Below, piece by piece: positions 1 to 8,203 of a DNA stretch of 64,000 bases (the stretch's first letter is position 1; each line of letters starts with the position of its first letter). This DNA comes from Tenericutes bacterium 4572_104. GTDB lineage: Bacteria; Bacillota_I; Bacilli_A; Izemoplasmatales; UBA5603. Location of the stretch: assembly GCA_002084435.1 (NCBI GenBank), contig NBLG01000001.1, forward strand, positions 21,859-85,858. Reading direction: 5' to 3'. The notes beneath the pieces are model-generated. The model was given only the letters and a program-made list of their open reading frames with translations. It had not been told where the DNA came from and searched no databases. The translations under genes were made by a program, and so were the position numbers.

Positions 1-521
1 ATAATACCTTCACCTCTTGTCATAATTTTAACATAGGTGAGTGGATCTACTATTATTTCAAATTCATAGGTTTCATTAGTTGTCTTTACACTAGAATATG
101 ATACTGAAGCTTTGATGTTTGCGTCAATTGACCCCTTAAATTTTTTAAATTTACCATCAGCGGTTATCTTTATACTACCAGTAGCTGATAATTGATATTT
201 AGTTTCTTCTTTTGTAGATAAACTTATATCATGTTTTATAGTTGAAAAGCCATCATTGTAAATCTTAAGTTTTGTTTCAGAAACAAATTCCACGTGTTCT
301 TCTTCATTTACTATTAATATATTCCAACCTATAAACTTCTTCTTTTTAAGTTTTTTTAGATATGATTTATATTCTTTATCAGAAAAGTCCTTTAAAAGTT
401 TAGCATCATCTGAATCAAAAACTATTTCTTGATAGTTTTGATATTCTTCAGCTTCTATAAATACCAATGAAATATAACAACTAAGTATTAATAATATTAA
501 TCCAATCAATAATTTTTTCAT
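1..521 (-). CDS. Secreted or membrane-anchored protein of unknown function, C-terminus cut by window edge
   Basis: An open minus-strand frame runs from ATG at 521 to the left edge without a stop, about 173 codons visible. The first 24 or so residues are a signal peptide or N-terminal anchor: MKK followed by a run of Leu, Ile and Gly. The rest is hydrophilic, rich in Lys, Glu, Ser and Thr, and from about residue 75 alternates in a way that suggests beta strands, as in an exported beta-sandwich domain. I do not recognise a family. The start sits right after the U-run of a hairpin whose 3' arm holds the ribosome site (AAGGAGGAG), so translation may depend on that hairpin opening. It lies just downstream of the patatin gene. 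The product is probably exported; function is unknown. Confidence 0.7.
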   Translation of the reverse strand, partial: MKKLLIGLILLILSCYISLVFIEAEEYQNYQEIVFDSDDAKLLKDFSDKEYKSYLKKLKKKKFIGWNILIVNEEEHVEFVSETKLKIYNDGFSTIKHDISLSTKEETKYQLSATGSIKITADGKFKKFKGSIDANIKASVSYSSVKTTNETYEFEIIVDPLTYVKIMTRGEGI

Positions 522-522
522 A

Positions 523-569
523 AAAAAACTCCTCCTTTGTATAAATAATACAATGAAGAAGAGTTTTTT
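523..569 (-). terminator. Rho-independent-type hairpin that also contains the next gene's ribosome site
   Basis: Arms at 523-536 and 556-569 pair over 14 positions on the minus-strand RNA, two of them G-U. On the plus strand the same two positions become C-A mismatches, so the structure belongs to the minus transcript. A T-run follows the 3' arm. It lies just past the patatin stop. The 3' arm includes the AAGGAGGAG ribosome site of the secreted-protein gene. Confidence 0.7.
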
Positions 570-572
570 CTT

Positions 573-1382
573 TTATATAATTTTATGTTCTTCTAAATAC
601 ATTTTAGCGTCTTCATAACCCATTTGATAACGTATTTTAGATTGGTTTTCCTCAAACTTTAAACGAGAACCTAAAGAATGGGTTGGTTTTATCGCATGAA
701 AAGTAATATCTTTATATTTAGAATTATAACTATAGAATAATAAATGTTCTAAATGAACTACGATTATAGTATCACAGCCTGCATTTACTAATGGTTTTAT
801 AGGTACATTATCATAGACACCACCATCATAGTAATGCTTACCATCAATTGTCATTGGAGGAAAAACTATAGGTATTGAACAAGAGGCAATAATTTGTTTA
901 TTTATATCTTTTATGTCTTGTTTCCAAAGTGGAGAATATACTACTTGTTCATCGTGTTTAAAATAATGTCTATATGATTTTTTAAGTAATTCTAAAATCC
1001 CGCTATCTTCAGGTCCTCCATTTGATAAGGTCACAAAAACTCTTTTCTTTTTAATTTTTTCATAATCGAGGTTTTTCGTTAAAATCTTATCTAGTTCATC
1101 AATTTCATAGAGACCATTTACCATGATTTTAGTGCGCTCTTTAAATATCCTTTTAAAGAAGTTTTCAGTTGAATGCAGTGTTTCTTTAGGTACATTAAAC
1201 CAAATATCACGCACCACTTCTAAATCATTAGAAGCTATTAAAGCAGCGTTAGCCGCTCCAATACTTGTTCCTGAAATATATTCTACCAAATCGTAGATTC
1301 CAGCTTCTTTCAAAGCCATTAAAGCACCTATTTGATATGCGCCTCTTGCGCCACCACCACTAAGACATAAACCAAGTTTCAT
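573..1382 (-). CDS. Patatin-like phospholipase
   Basis: Predicted cytoplasmic acyl hydrolase of the patatin / RssA type (269 aa). Visible hallmarks are the oxyanion loop GGGARG at residues 9-14, the nucleophile motif G-T-S-I-G with Ser40, and the second dyad residue in D-G-G at Asp186. There is no signal peptide. Family members cleave fatty acyl groups from membrane phospholipids; the substrate here cannot be read from sequence. It starts 12 bases after the mnmA stop and is probably read from the nadD-nadE-mnmA unit. A strong hairpin terminator follows. ATG with an upstream AGGAGGGG site supports the start. Confidence 0.9.
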   Translation of the reverse strand: MKLGLCLSGGGARGAYQIGALMALKEAGIYDLVEYISGTSIGAANAALIASNDLEVVRDIWFNVPKETLHSTENFFKRIFKERTKIMVNGLYEIDELDKILTKNLDYEKIKKKRVFVTLSNGGPEDSGILELLKKSYRHYFKHDEQVVYSPLWKQDIKDINKQIIASCSIPIVFPPMTIDGKHYYDGGVYDNVPIKPLVNAGCDTIIVVHLEHLLFYSYNSKYKDITFHAIKPTHSLGSRLKFEENQSKIRYQMGYEDAKMYLEEHKII

Positions 1383-1394
1383 AAATTACCCCTC

Positions 1395-2528
1395 CTAATA
1401 TAAACGCTTCATCTCCTTAAAATAAGCTTCTTCTATAACTCCACCCCCAAGACAAACTTCACCATCATAAAAGACAGCTTGTTGTCCAGGCGTTACAGCT
1501 CTTACTGGTTTTAACATATTAACTACTAATTTATTATCTTCAATCCATTCAAGTTCTACAGAAGTGTCACTTTGTCTATACCTAAATTTAGCACTGCATT
1601 TATATATTCCTTTAAATTTATGTTTAGGTATCCAATTAACATTTTCAATAATAGCTTTATCAGCGAATAAATCAGGATGATTTATTCCTTGACCCACTAA
1701 TAGAATATTTTTCTCTAAATCCTTTCCTATTACAAACCAGGGTTTGTTCTCATAATTTTTGAGTCCGCCTAAACCTAGACCTTTCCTTTGACCAATAGTA
1801 TAATACATCAATCCTTCATGTTTACCGATGATATTCCCATCATCAGCCATTATAGGTCCTGGTTTTGTATATATATAATTCTTTAAAAAATTAGTAAAAT
1901 TGCGTTCTCCAATAAAACAAATACCAGTGGAATCCTTTTTATTCGCGGTAGGTATATTGTTTTCTAAAGCTATCTCTCTTACCCTTGGCTTTTCTAAAAA
2001 CCCAACTGGAAACAATGTATTTTTTAATTGCGCCTCGCTTAATCCTGAAAGAAAATATGTTTGATCTTTATTTTTATCAATTCCTCTTAATAATAATGTC
2101 TCTCCATTTACTTCTTTAGTTCTTGCGTAATGCCCATATGCAAAATAATCAGCGCCTAAATTTTTAGCTACTTCTCTAAATGTCGCAAATTTAATATATT
2201 TATTACATAAGATATCTGGATTAGGAGTTCTTCCCTTTTTATATTCATCGATAAAATATGTAAATACATTATCCCAATATTCTTGGATAAAATCATGCCT
2301 ATGTAATTTAATACCAAGATGATTTGCGACTTGTAAAGCATCATAATAATCTTGTTCTTGGGGACATATTTCATCATTTAAATCAGGATTACCTAATATA
2401 TCATTATTAGTGGCTGAATCCCAATTTCTCATAAACAACCCTTCTACAATGTAACCCTGCTTAAGCAATAAATAAGCGGCTACAGAAGAATCTACTCCAC
2501 CGCTTAACCCAACAATAACCTTTTTCAT
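1395..2528 (-). CDS. mnmA: tRNA-specific 2-thiouridylase MnmA
   Basis: MnmA adds sulfur to the wobble uridine (U34) of Glu, Lys and Gln tRNAs, using ATP and a persulfide relayed from a cysteine desulfurase. At 377 aa it has full family length. The PP-loop S-G-G-V-D-S-S is at residues 9-15, the two catalytic cysteines are at C108 (NPDILCNK) and C204 (STGICFIGER), and the C-terminal beta-barrel ends normally. The ATG overlaps the nadE stop by four bases (ATGA), so translation is probably coupled. A NifS-type desulfurase encoded at 58968-60083 is a possible sulfur source, but that link is inference. Confidence 0.96.
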   Translation of the reverse strand: MKKVIVGLSGGVDSSVAAYLLLKQGYIVEGLFMRNWDSATNNDILGNPDLNDEICPQEQDYYDALQVANHLGIKLHRHDFIQEYWDNVFTYFIDEYKKGRTPNPDILCNKYIKFATFREVAKNLGADYFAYGHYARTKEVNGETLLLRGIDKNKDQTYFLSGLSEAQLKNTLFPVGFLEKPRVREIALENNIPTANKKDSTGICFIGERNFTNFLKNYIYTKPGPIMADDGNIIGKHEGLMYYTIGQRKGLGLGGLKNYENKPWFVIGKDLEKNILLVGQGINHPDLFADKAIIENVNWIPKHKFKGIYKCSAKFRYRQSDTSVELEWIEDNKLVVNMLKPVRAVTPGQQAVFYDGEVCLGGGVIEEAYFKEMKRLY

Positions 2529-4381
2529 GATCTTTTTATGTCTGAAGGCATTCGCCAGTCGCTTCTAGGTGATAAGGCATAATCGAATACTTTAGGGGAA
2601 TCAGGGCTAGCTGTTCTTTTAAATTGTTGGGAATAAAACCGTTTAAAAAAGTTTTTAACATATTCATTAATTTCTTTTTCGGTTAAATCAAAAGTTTTGT
2701 TTAAGAAAAATTTAATTCTTTCTTCATCATCACCGCAGTTTAAAAAGCGGTAAAGGATAAAGTCATTTACTTCATATTTTCCAATTATATTTTCTGTTTC
2801 TTGATTGTTAGCTAATTCTGGAGTGATTGGGGTGTTAATAATATCATATAATACTTTAGAAGTTTCACCTTTAAAAATAAAATCAGCGTATGATTTTATC
2901 ATAAATTTTACTACAGTCTTAGGTATTCCGCCATTTACATTATACATAGACATTTGGTCTCCATTATAAGTAGACCATCCAAGAGCTATTTCAGATAAAT
3001 CACCAGTTCCTAAAACTATAGCGCTATTCTTATTAGCTAAATTCATTAAAACCATAGTTCTAGCTCTAGCTTGAGTGTTTTCATAGGTGATATCTTGAGT
3101 AAATTTATCATGTTTTATTAATTCTAAATGATCTAAAACATGATTTTTGATATCTATTTCTTCATGCGTTACACCTAATAATTCCATTAATTTCTTAGCG
3201 TTTTTGTTAGTTCTACTAGATGTATGCAATCCTGGCATTGTATAAGCTAAAATACCTTTTCTGTCAATACCCAAGTGATCAAATGTAAGACAAGCCACTA
3301 ACAAAGCTAGAGAAGAATCCAATCCTCCACTTACTCCTATGACAAGATTTTTTATTCCAATGTGTTTCATTCTTTTAGCGAGTCCAAATTCCTGAATAGA
3401 TCTAATTTTATTAAAATCTTCTTCTATGTTTTTAGTTGGAACATATGGAAGGGGATTAATCTTCGATTCAAATTCATAAGAATCAGGCTCTATAATTTTA
3501 ATGGGTACATTTTGATATTTATAGGTGTATTTTAAAATAGAGTCTCTAAATGAAGAATTATTTCTTCTTTCATGTTCTAACCTCAAGATATCTAAGTCCA
3601 CATACATAATTTCGGTTTCTAAGGAAAAGAGGTTAGTTTCTTTAATTAATCTAGCATTATTACCAACAATATTATGTCCTGAAAATACTGTTTCTGAACT
3701 AGATTCTGAAGCTCCAGCGGAACAATAAACATAGATTCCGCAGTTTTTACGAGAATGCTCTAAAACAGCATTTTTTCGTATTTTATCTTTCCCAAGTGTT
3801 TCATTAGAAGCAGAAATATTAAAGATAATGTTAGCTCCATTTACACTCAAAAGATTCCCTGGAGTAATAGTAGCCCACATATCTTCACAAATTTCAATTC
3901 CAAAACGAATGTCTTTATCAAAAAACATTAAATTTCCAAAAGGAACATTTTGTCCCAATAAATCTACTTCTTTAATGTGACTTACAACATCAAAGCCACT
4001 TTTAAACCAGCGTTTTTCATAATATTCTTTGGTATTTGGTAGATAAAATTTAGGTACAACACCTAGAATTTTATCGTTTTGAATAACCAAGGCTGTATTT
4101 AAAACCATTCCTTCTACAATTAAAGGAGCCCCAAGAATTATCACACCTTTAAAAGGGTTATTTTTTAATAAATAAGATAAAGAATCTAATGTATCATCAA
4201 AAAGACTTTTTTGAAAAAATAAATCTCCACATGAATAACCTGTAATTCCAAGTTCAGGAAATACAGCTATCATACTGCGGTTTTCTTTTAATGATTGAAT
4301 CATTTCTTTTACATTTGATTTTGGGTTTCCAACCTCTAGTTTTGGGCTAATTAAGGAAACTTTTAACATTCCATTTTTCAT
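2525..4381 (-). CDS. nadE: Glutamine-dependent NAD+ synthetase
   Basis: Two-domain NadE of 618 aa making NAD+ from nicotinate adenine dinucleotide, ATP and glutamine. The N-terminal nitrilase-type glutaminase domain (about residues 1-280) keeps the Glu43 - Lys111 - Cys165 triad. The C-terminal synthetase carries the pyrophosphatase loop S-G-G-L-D-S-S at 351-357. Carrying its own glutaminase domain distinguishes it from the short ammonia-only form of Bacillus. A GAGGTAA ribosome site lies ahead of the ATG at 4381. It follows nadD by nine bases and overlaps mnmA by four, so the last two steps of NAD synthesis are co-transcribed. Confidence 0.95.
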   Translation of the reverse strand: MKNGMLKVSLISPKLEVGNPKSNVKEMIQSLKENRSMIAVFPELGITGYSCGDLFFQKSLFDDTLDSLSYLLKNNPFKGVIILGAPLIVEGMVLNTALVIQNDKILGVVPKFYLPNTKEYYEKRWFKSGFDVVSHIKEVDLLGQNVPFGNLMFFDKDIRFGIEICEDMWATITPGNLLSVNGANIIFNISASNETLGKDKIRKNAVLEHSRKNCGIYVYCSAGASESSSETVFSGHNIVGNNARLIKETNLFSLETEIMYVDLDILRLEHERRNNSSFRDSILKYTYKYQNVPIKIIEPDSYEFESKINPLPYVPTKNIEEDFNKIRSIQEFGLAKRMKHIGIKNLVIGVSGGLDSSLALLVACLTFDHLGIDRKGILAYTMPGLHTSSRTNKNAKKLMELLGVTHEEIDIKNHVLDHLELIKHDKFTQDITYENTQARARTMVLMNLANKNSAIVLGTGDLSEIALGWSTYNGDQMSMYNVNGGIPKTVVKFMIKSYADFIFKGETSKVLYDIINTPITPELANNQETENIIGKYEVNDFILYRFLNCGDDEERIKFFLNKTFDLTEKEINEYVKNFFKRFYSQQFKRTASPDSPKVFDYALSPRSDWRMPSDIKRS

Positions 4382-4390
4382 AGATTTACC

Positions 4391-4957
4391 TCAATATAAA
4401 TTTTGTTGCATAATATATTCAAATATAGAATCAGTTACATATTCAGGGTTAAATGTTTCACGAAATATAGTTGATGAAACATTCATATTAAATTTTGGCA
4501 AGATAATAAAATTATCTATATATTCTTCTAAAAAAGAATTGTTTCTGATAAATTCTAAAATATCTAGTTTATTGCGATTAATCACAATAAATTTAAATTC
4601 TTTTAATAAGCTTTTAGCGTGTTTCCAATTATGAAGATTATTTAAATTATCAGCTCCGATAACGAAAGCTACTTCTTCATTATATTTTTTCTGTATTCTT
4701 TTTAAACTTACATATGTACCTAAGAATTGACTGTCATCTAATTCCAATGAAGATACAGAGGCATTATCTAATTCTTTAACTAATAATTCTAACATTCGAA
4801 GCCTATGCATATTTGATATTAAAGATGATTTTGTATATAAATTAGATACGGGCAGATAAATAAAATGGGAGAATTCAATTGATTTTTTAATATGAAAATA
4901 AATCTCTTTATGTGCAATAGTAGGTGGATTGAAAGCCCCGCCAAATACAACAACCAT
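4391..4957 (-). CDS. nadD: Nicotinate-nucleotide adenylyltransferase
   Basis: NadD (188 aa) joins nicotinate mononucleotide and ATP to give nicotinate adenine dinucleotide, the substrate of NadE encoded directly downstream. The nucleotidyltransferase signature appears as G-G-A-F-N-P-P-T-I-A-H at residues 6-16, with the second motif near the C-terminus as S-S-T-I-F-R. It has no fused HD domain, though in Bacillus a separate HD protein usually follows nadD; here nadE takes that place. The ATG at 4957 is preceded by AGGAAGTGA. It is the first gene of a leftward unit and is divergent from the M42 peptidase gene. Confidence 0.93.
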   Translation of the reverse strand: MVVVFGGAFNPPTIAHKEIYFHIKKSIEFSHFIYLPVSNLYTKSSLISNMHRLRMLELLVKELDNASVSSLELDDSQFLGTYVSLKRIQKKYNEEVAFVIGADNLNNLHNWKHAKSLLKEFKFIVINRNKLDILEFIRNNSFLEEYIDNFIILPKFNMNVSSTIFRETFNPEYVTDSIFEYIMQQNLY

Positions 4958-5020
4958 TCTATCACTTCCTTACTAATATATTTTAACATAAAAAAAAATA
5001 AATAAAAGCAATTATCCTAT

Positions 5021-5047
5021 TTGTGAGAAACTAAGATATGATATAAT
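5021..5047 (+). promoter_or_regulatory. Probable sigma-A promoter for the M42 peptidase gene
   Basis: TTGTGA at 5021-5026 and TATAAT at 5042-5047 are 15 bases apart, shorter than the usual 17. Transcription would start only about ten bases before the ATG at 5064, giving a very short leader. Confidence 0.45.
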
Positions 5048-5063
5048 ACCCTTGGGTGATTTT

Positions 5064-6086
5064 ATGAAAGAATACACAAACTATATTTTAGATTTTGCAA
5101 AAACAATACTTCAAATTCCTTCTCCAAGTGGTTTTACAAAAGATGTTATTAACCATTTAAAAAAGATAGTCGATTCCTATGATTATAAAAATTATCTCAC
5201 TAAAAAGGGAAATTTAATCATCGAAATCGAAGGAAAAACAGATTATACATTAGGAGTATCTGGTCACGTTGATACTTTAGGTGCGATGATTAGAAGCATA
5301 AATGGTGATGGTACTTTGAAGTTCACTCCTATAGGAGGACCTATTTGGCCTACTTTAGATGGAGAATATTGTACTATTAGGGCTAGAAATGGATCACTAT
5401 ATACGGGAACATTTCTTTCTACTAGTCCTGCAACTCATGTATTTAAAGATGCTTCAACTAAACAAAGAAACCCTGAAAATATGATAATTAGAATCGATGA
5501 GATTGTTTCATCTAAAGATGATGTTTTAAAACTTGGAATAGCTCCTGGAGATTTTGTTTTCTTCGATCCTAAAACAACTATAACTAAATCAGGTTTTATA
5601 AAAAGCAGGTTCTTAGATGATAAAATTTCTGTGGCTATTATTTTTGGGCTTTTGAAACAAATACATGATTTGTCAATAAAACCAAAATATAACATAAAAG
5701 TGATTATTTCTACTTATGAAGAGGTAGGTCATGGTGCTTCTTTTATTCCTTCAGTTGATGAGCTTATAGCGGTAGATATGGGTTGTATTGGTGAAGATCT
5801 AAGTTGTACTGAGCATCAAGTATCTATTTGTTGTAAGGATTCTAGTGGTCCATATGATTTTGATATTATCAATACTTTAGTTGATATTTCTAAGAAGAAT
5901 AAAATTGATTTCGCAACTGACATCTATCCATATTATGGTTCTGATGTATCTGCTGCTTATCGCGGAGGGAGTGATATTAAGGGAGCTTTAATTGGCCCTG
6001 GAGTTCATGCATCTCACGGTATGGAAAGAACACATGTATTAGCTATTGAAAATACTTTTGAATTATTATTAAATTATATAAAATAA
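5064..6086 (+). CDS. M42 family metallopeptidase (glutamyl aminopeptidase / endoglucanase type)
   Basis: Cytoplasmic di-metal aminopeptidase of family M42 (340 aa), probably trimming peptides. Expected ligand motifs are all present in order: S-G-H-V-D-T, R-F-L-D-D-K, T-Y-E-E-V-G-H-G, A-V-D-M-G and the C-terminal H-A-S-H-G-M-E-R-T-H. There is no signal peptide. A longer frame opens at a TTG at 5052, but the GGTGA ribosome site lies inside that extension and is spaced for the ATG at 5064, so I use that start. The gene stands alone, divergent from nadD and convergent with the pseudouridine synthase gene, with a shared two-way terminator after it. Confidence 0.92.
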   Translation: MKEYTNYILDFAKTILQIPSPSGFTKDVINHLKKIVDSYDYKNYLTKKGNLIIEIEGKTDYTLGVSGHVDTLGAMIRSINGDGTLKFTPIGGPIWPTLDGEYCTIRARNGSLYTGTFLSTSPATHVFKDASTKQRNPENMIIRIDEIVSSKDDVLKLGIAPGDFVFFDPKTTITKSGFIKSRFLDDKISVAIIFGLLKQIHDLSIKPKYNIKVIISTYEEVGHGASFIPSVDELIAVDMGCIGEDLSCTEHQVSICCKDSSGPYDFDIINTLVDISKKNKIDFATDIYPYYGSDVSAAYRGGSDIKGALIGPGVHASHGMERTHVLAIENTFELLLNYIK

Positions 6087-6127
6087 AGGGCAAATTAAAA
6101 ACTTGCCTTTTTTTTTAGGCAAGCTTA
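6085..6127. terminator. Two-way terminator between convergent genes
   Basis: On the plus strand AAAGGGCAA pairs with TTGCCTTT and is followed by a T-run. On the minus strand CTTGCC/GGCAAG forms a second hairpin followed by T's. The middle arm (TTGCC) is shared, so each strand uses a different partner. It separates the M42 gene from the convergent pseudouridine synthase gene. Confidence 0.8.
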
Positions 6128-6128
6128 T

Positions 6129-6989
6129 TTATTTTTTATCTAAATATGCTTGAAAATAATCAGGGTGATCAATTTCAAAATGAATATTTTCTTCAGTAAT
6201 GGGATGAACAAAATCAATTTTATTACAATAAAGCATTAAGAGTTCATTGGTCTTATTGCCATATAGTTTATCTCCTACAATAGGGCAGAAAAAGTATGCG
6301 AAATGCACTCTTATTTGATGTGCTAATTTATCTTTAATCCAAATATCAACTACAGAATAATTTTCTTTTTCTTCAATTACGCGATAATTAGTAAAACAAT
6401 TAGTTCCTTCTTCAGAAATTTCTCTTTTAATTGAGCCCTCAATTCTTGAAATCGGTAAAGGTATAGTGCTTTCTTTTAATTCTAATTTTCCCTCTACTAT
6501 AGCTTTTAGATAATAAGTTATTGAGTTATTTGCTTGTTTACTTAATAAATATTTAATAAACTTATGTTTCGCAACTACAATTAGTCCAGAAGCTTCTCTA
6601 TCAAGTTTTGTTACAAAATGTATTTTTGCACTTATATTATTTTTCATATAATAATAGTTAAGTGCATTAGCTAACGTCCCTGTTTTATGGGATTTACTGA
6701 TCATCATCTGCATATTTGCAGGTTTATTAATTATCATGAGATAATTATCTTCATATACAATATCAAGTTTTATATTTTCAGGCTTGATATTTTTTTCTAA
6801 TGGTTCATCTTTAACAAAAAAATGTATCTTTTCATTTTTTTTAACTGTATCTTTTCTTGACTTACTCTTATTGTTTACTTCTATTTTTGGTCTATTATTC
6901 TCTAACTCTAATATCTTAGAGGGAATATTGTTTTCTTGCATAAAGCGATGAATAGTTTCAGGCTTTTTTACGCGGTAAATTAATTCCAT
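6129..6989 (-). CDS. RluA-family pseudouridine synthase
   Basis: Pseudouridine synthase of the RluA/RluC/RluD family, 286 aa, acting on rRNA or tRNA; the target base cannot be told. The catalytic block reads V-T-K-L-D-R-E-A-S-G around residue 130, where most relatives have H-R-L-D: the catalytic Asp is kept but His-Arg is replaced by Thr-Lys. Residues 1-80 are Lys- and Asn-rich and may be a degenerate S4-like RNA-binding segment. It is monocistronic: a terminator at 7022-7052 separates it from the gene upstream. Family is certain; subfamily is not. Confidence 0.88.
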   Translation of the reverse strand: MELIYRVKKPETIHRFMQENNIPSKILELENNRPKIEVNNKSKSRKDTVKKNEKIHFFVKDEPLEKNIKPENIKLDIVYEDNYLMIINKPANMQMMISKSHKTGTLANALNYYYMKNNISAKIHFVTKLDREASGLIVVAKHKFIKYLLSKQANNSITYYLKAIVEGKLELKESTIPLPISRIEGSIKREISEEGTNCFTNYRVIEEKENYSVVDIWIKDKLAHQIRVHFAYFFCPIVGDKLYGNKTNELLMLYCNKIDFVHPITEENIHFEIDHPDYFQAYLDKK

Positions 6990-7021
6990 TGTATCACTTC
7001 CTCATTTAAAAATTATAACAT

Positions 7022-7052
7022 AAAAAGAGATTAATTACAAAACTAATCTCTT
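7022..7052 (-). terminator. Terminator of the cshB-like/trmL/DUF402 unit
   Basis: Perfect nine-base arms AAGAGATTA (7025-7033) and TAATCTCTT (7044-7052) with a ten-base loop. On the minus strand T's follow. It sits in the 145-base gap between the DUF402 stop and the pseudouridine synthase start. I saw nothing else convincing in that gap. Confidence 0.7.
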
Positions 7053-7134
7053 GGTTTATACGATAAATTATTGTTAATTTAATAGATTTTATTGGATATT
7101 GTTATTTATTAAATCTTAGGAAAAAATAAGGTTG

Positions 7135-7671
7135 TTATTTTTTCTTATTTTTTTTTTCTAAATTTAAATATTTATTATACCACATTTTAACAATTTCTTT
7201 TTGAAAGGGAAATTCCCTAGATTCTATTCTGTTTATCAAATCCTGCATTTCAGCTAATAATATCTGTTTTATTTTATCGGGATAATTCATAATTTTTTGA
7301 TTTCGCTTATATTCATTCCTGTCTAAGATAGTATAATTAAAGTTTTTATCAACTTTAATGTCTAAATCATAATCTATGTATTTTAAAGCCTCATCATCTT
7401 TTAAGATTGGACTGCTTAAATTACAGTAATAGTTAATAGTATTATCTTTAAAAATAGCGATAACATTATACCAATGTTTCTTAAACAAAAAAGATACAGA
7501 AGGTTCTTTTGTATACCAAAATCTACCGTTAGATTCAACTACTTTTGTCTGTTTATTAGCGACGATTATTACATCGTCATTTTCTTCAAGGATAGTTTCA
7601 CTTTTCCATACACGGTGTAAGGTTTGGTCATGTTTATAACTATGTAATGTTACTTTATTTTTATTATACAA
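7135..7671 (-). CDS. DUF402 nucleoside tri/diphosphate phosphatase (YgaC / Ntdp type)
   Basis: 178 aa, matching UPF0374 / YgaC along its whole length. Conserved blocks seen include H-S-Y-K-H near the N-terminus, W-Y-T-K-E-P, Y-Y-C-N-L-S-S-P, and Y-I-D-Y-D-L-D-I-K-V in the core acidic metal-binding site, then M-W-Y-N-K-Y at the C-end. Family members such as the staphylococcal enzyme hydrolyse nucleoside tri- and diphosphates. The start is a TTG at 7671, seven bases after a GAGGTAA ribosome site; no better ATG or GTG exists. The last residues are a run of Lys and Asn. It lies downstream of trmL and the helicase gene. Confidence 0.87.
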   Translation of the reverse strand: MYNKNKVTLHSYKHDQTLHRVWKSETILEENDDVIIVANKQTKVVESNGRFWYTKEPSVSFLFKKHWYNVIAIFKDNTINYYCNLSSPILKDDEALKYIDYDLDIKVDKNFNYTILDRNEYKRNQKIMNYPDKIKQILLAEMQDLINRIESREFPFQKEIVKMWYNKYLNLEKKNKKK

Positions 7672-7686
7672 TTTAATTACCTCGCT

Positions 7687-8202
7687 TTAATATAGCAACC
7701 AATCTTCACCCTTTAAAGATTCTGGTTCAACTTTAGATAGTCCAGGATAATCTTGTTGGCCTAAAACTTCATATATCATTATAGCTACTGTATTAGATAA
7801 ATTAAGACTGCGGATCTTATCAGTTGAAGGCAATCTAATACATCTATCAAGATTTTCTCTCAGTATTTTTTTAGGAATCCCTGTAGATTCACGTCCAAAT
7901 ATTAAATATATTTCTTTATTTTGATTACTAAAATCAAATTCTTTTGGAGTATGTTTTCCATATCTTGTTAGAAAATAAAATTCACCTGTATTTTTAGTTA
8001 AAAAATCTTCATAATTTTCATAAACAGAATAATTTGCGTGTTCTAAATAATTAACTGCGTAACGTTTTATATATTTAGGATCTAATTTAAAGCCTAATGG
8101 TTTAATTAAATGTAACTTTACATTAGTACCTATACAAGTACGCATTATATTACCTGTGTTTTGTGGTATTTCAGGTTGATATAAAACAACATTTAATCCC
8201 AT
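7687..8202 (-). CDS. trmL: tRNA (cytidine/uridine-34 2'-O)-methyltransferase TrmL
   Basis: SPOUT-class methyltransferase (171 aa) that 2'-O-methylates the wobble base of Leu tRNAs using S-adenosylmethionine. The N-terminal block with Q-P-E-I-P-Q-N-T-G-N is diagnostic. The knot motifs L-I-F-G-R-E-S-T-G-I-P and R-S-L-N-L-S-N-T-V-A are intact. Length is normal for the family. It begins one base after the helicase stop, so the two are co-translated or nearly so. The C-terminus is extended by about 15 residues (E-D-W-L-L-Y end) beyond the core fold, which is not unusual. Confidence 0.93.
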   Translation of the reverse strand: MGLNVVLYQPEIPQNTGNIMRTCIGTNVKLHLIKPLGFKLDPKYIKRYAVNYLEHANYSVYENYEDFLTKNTGEFYFLTRYGKHTPKEFDFSNQNKEIYLIFGRESTGIPKKILRENLDRCIRLPSTDKIRSLNLSNTVAIMIYEVLGQQDYPGLSKVEPESLKGEDWLLY

Positions 8203-8203
8203 A

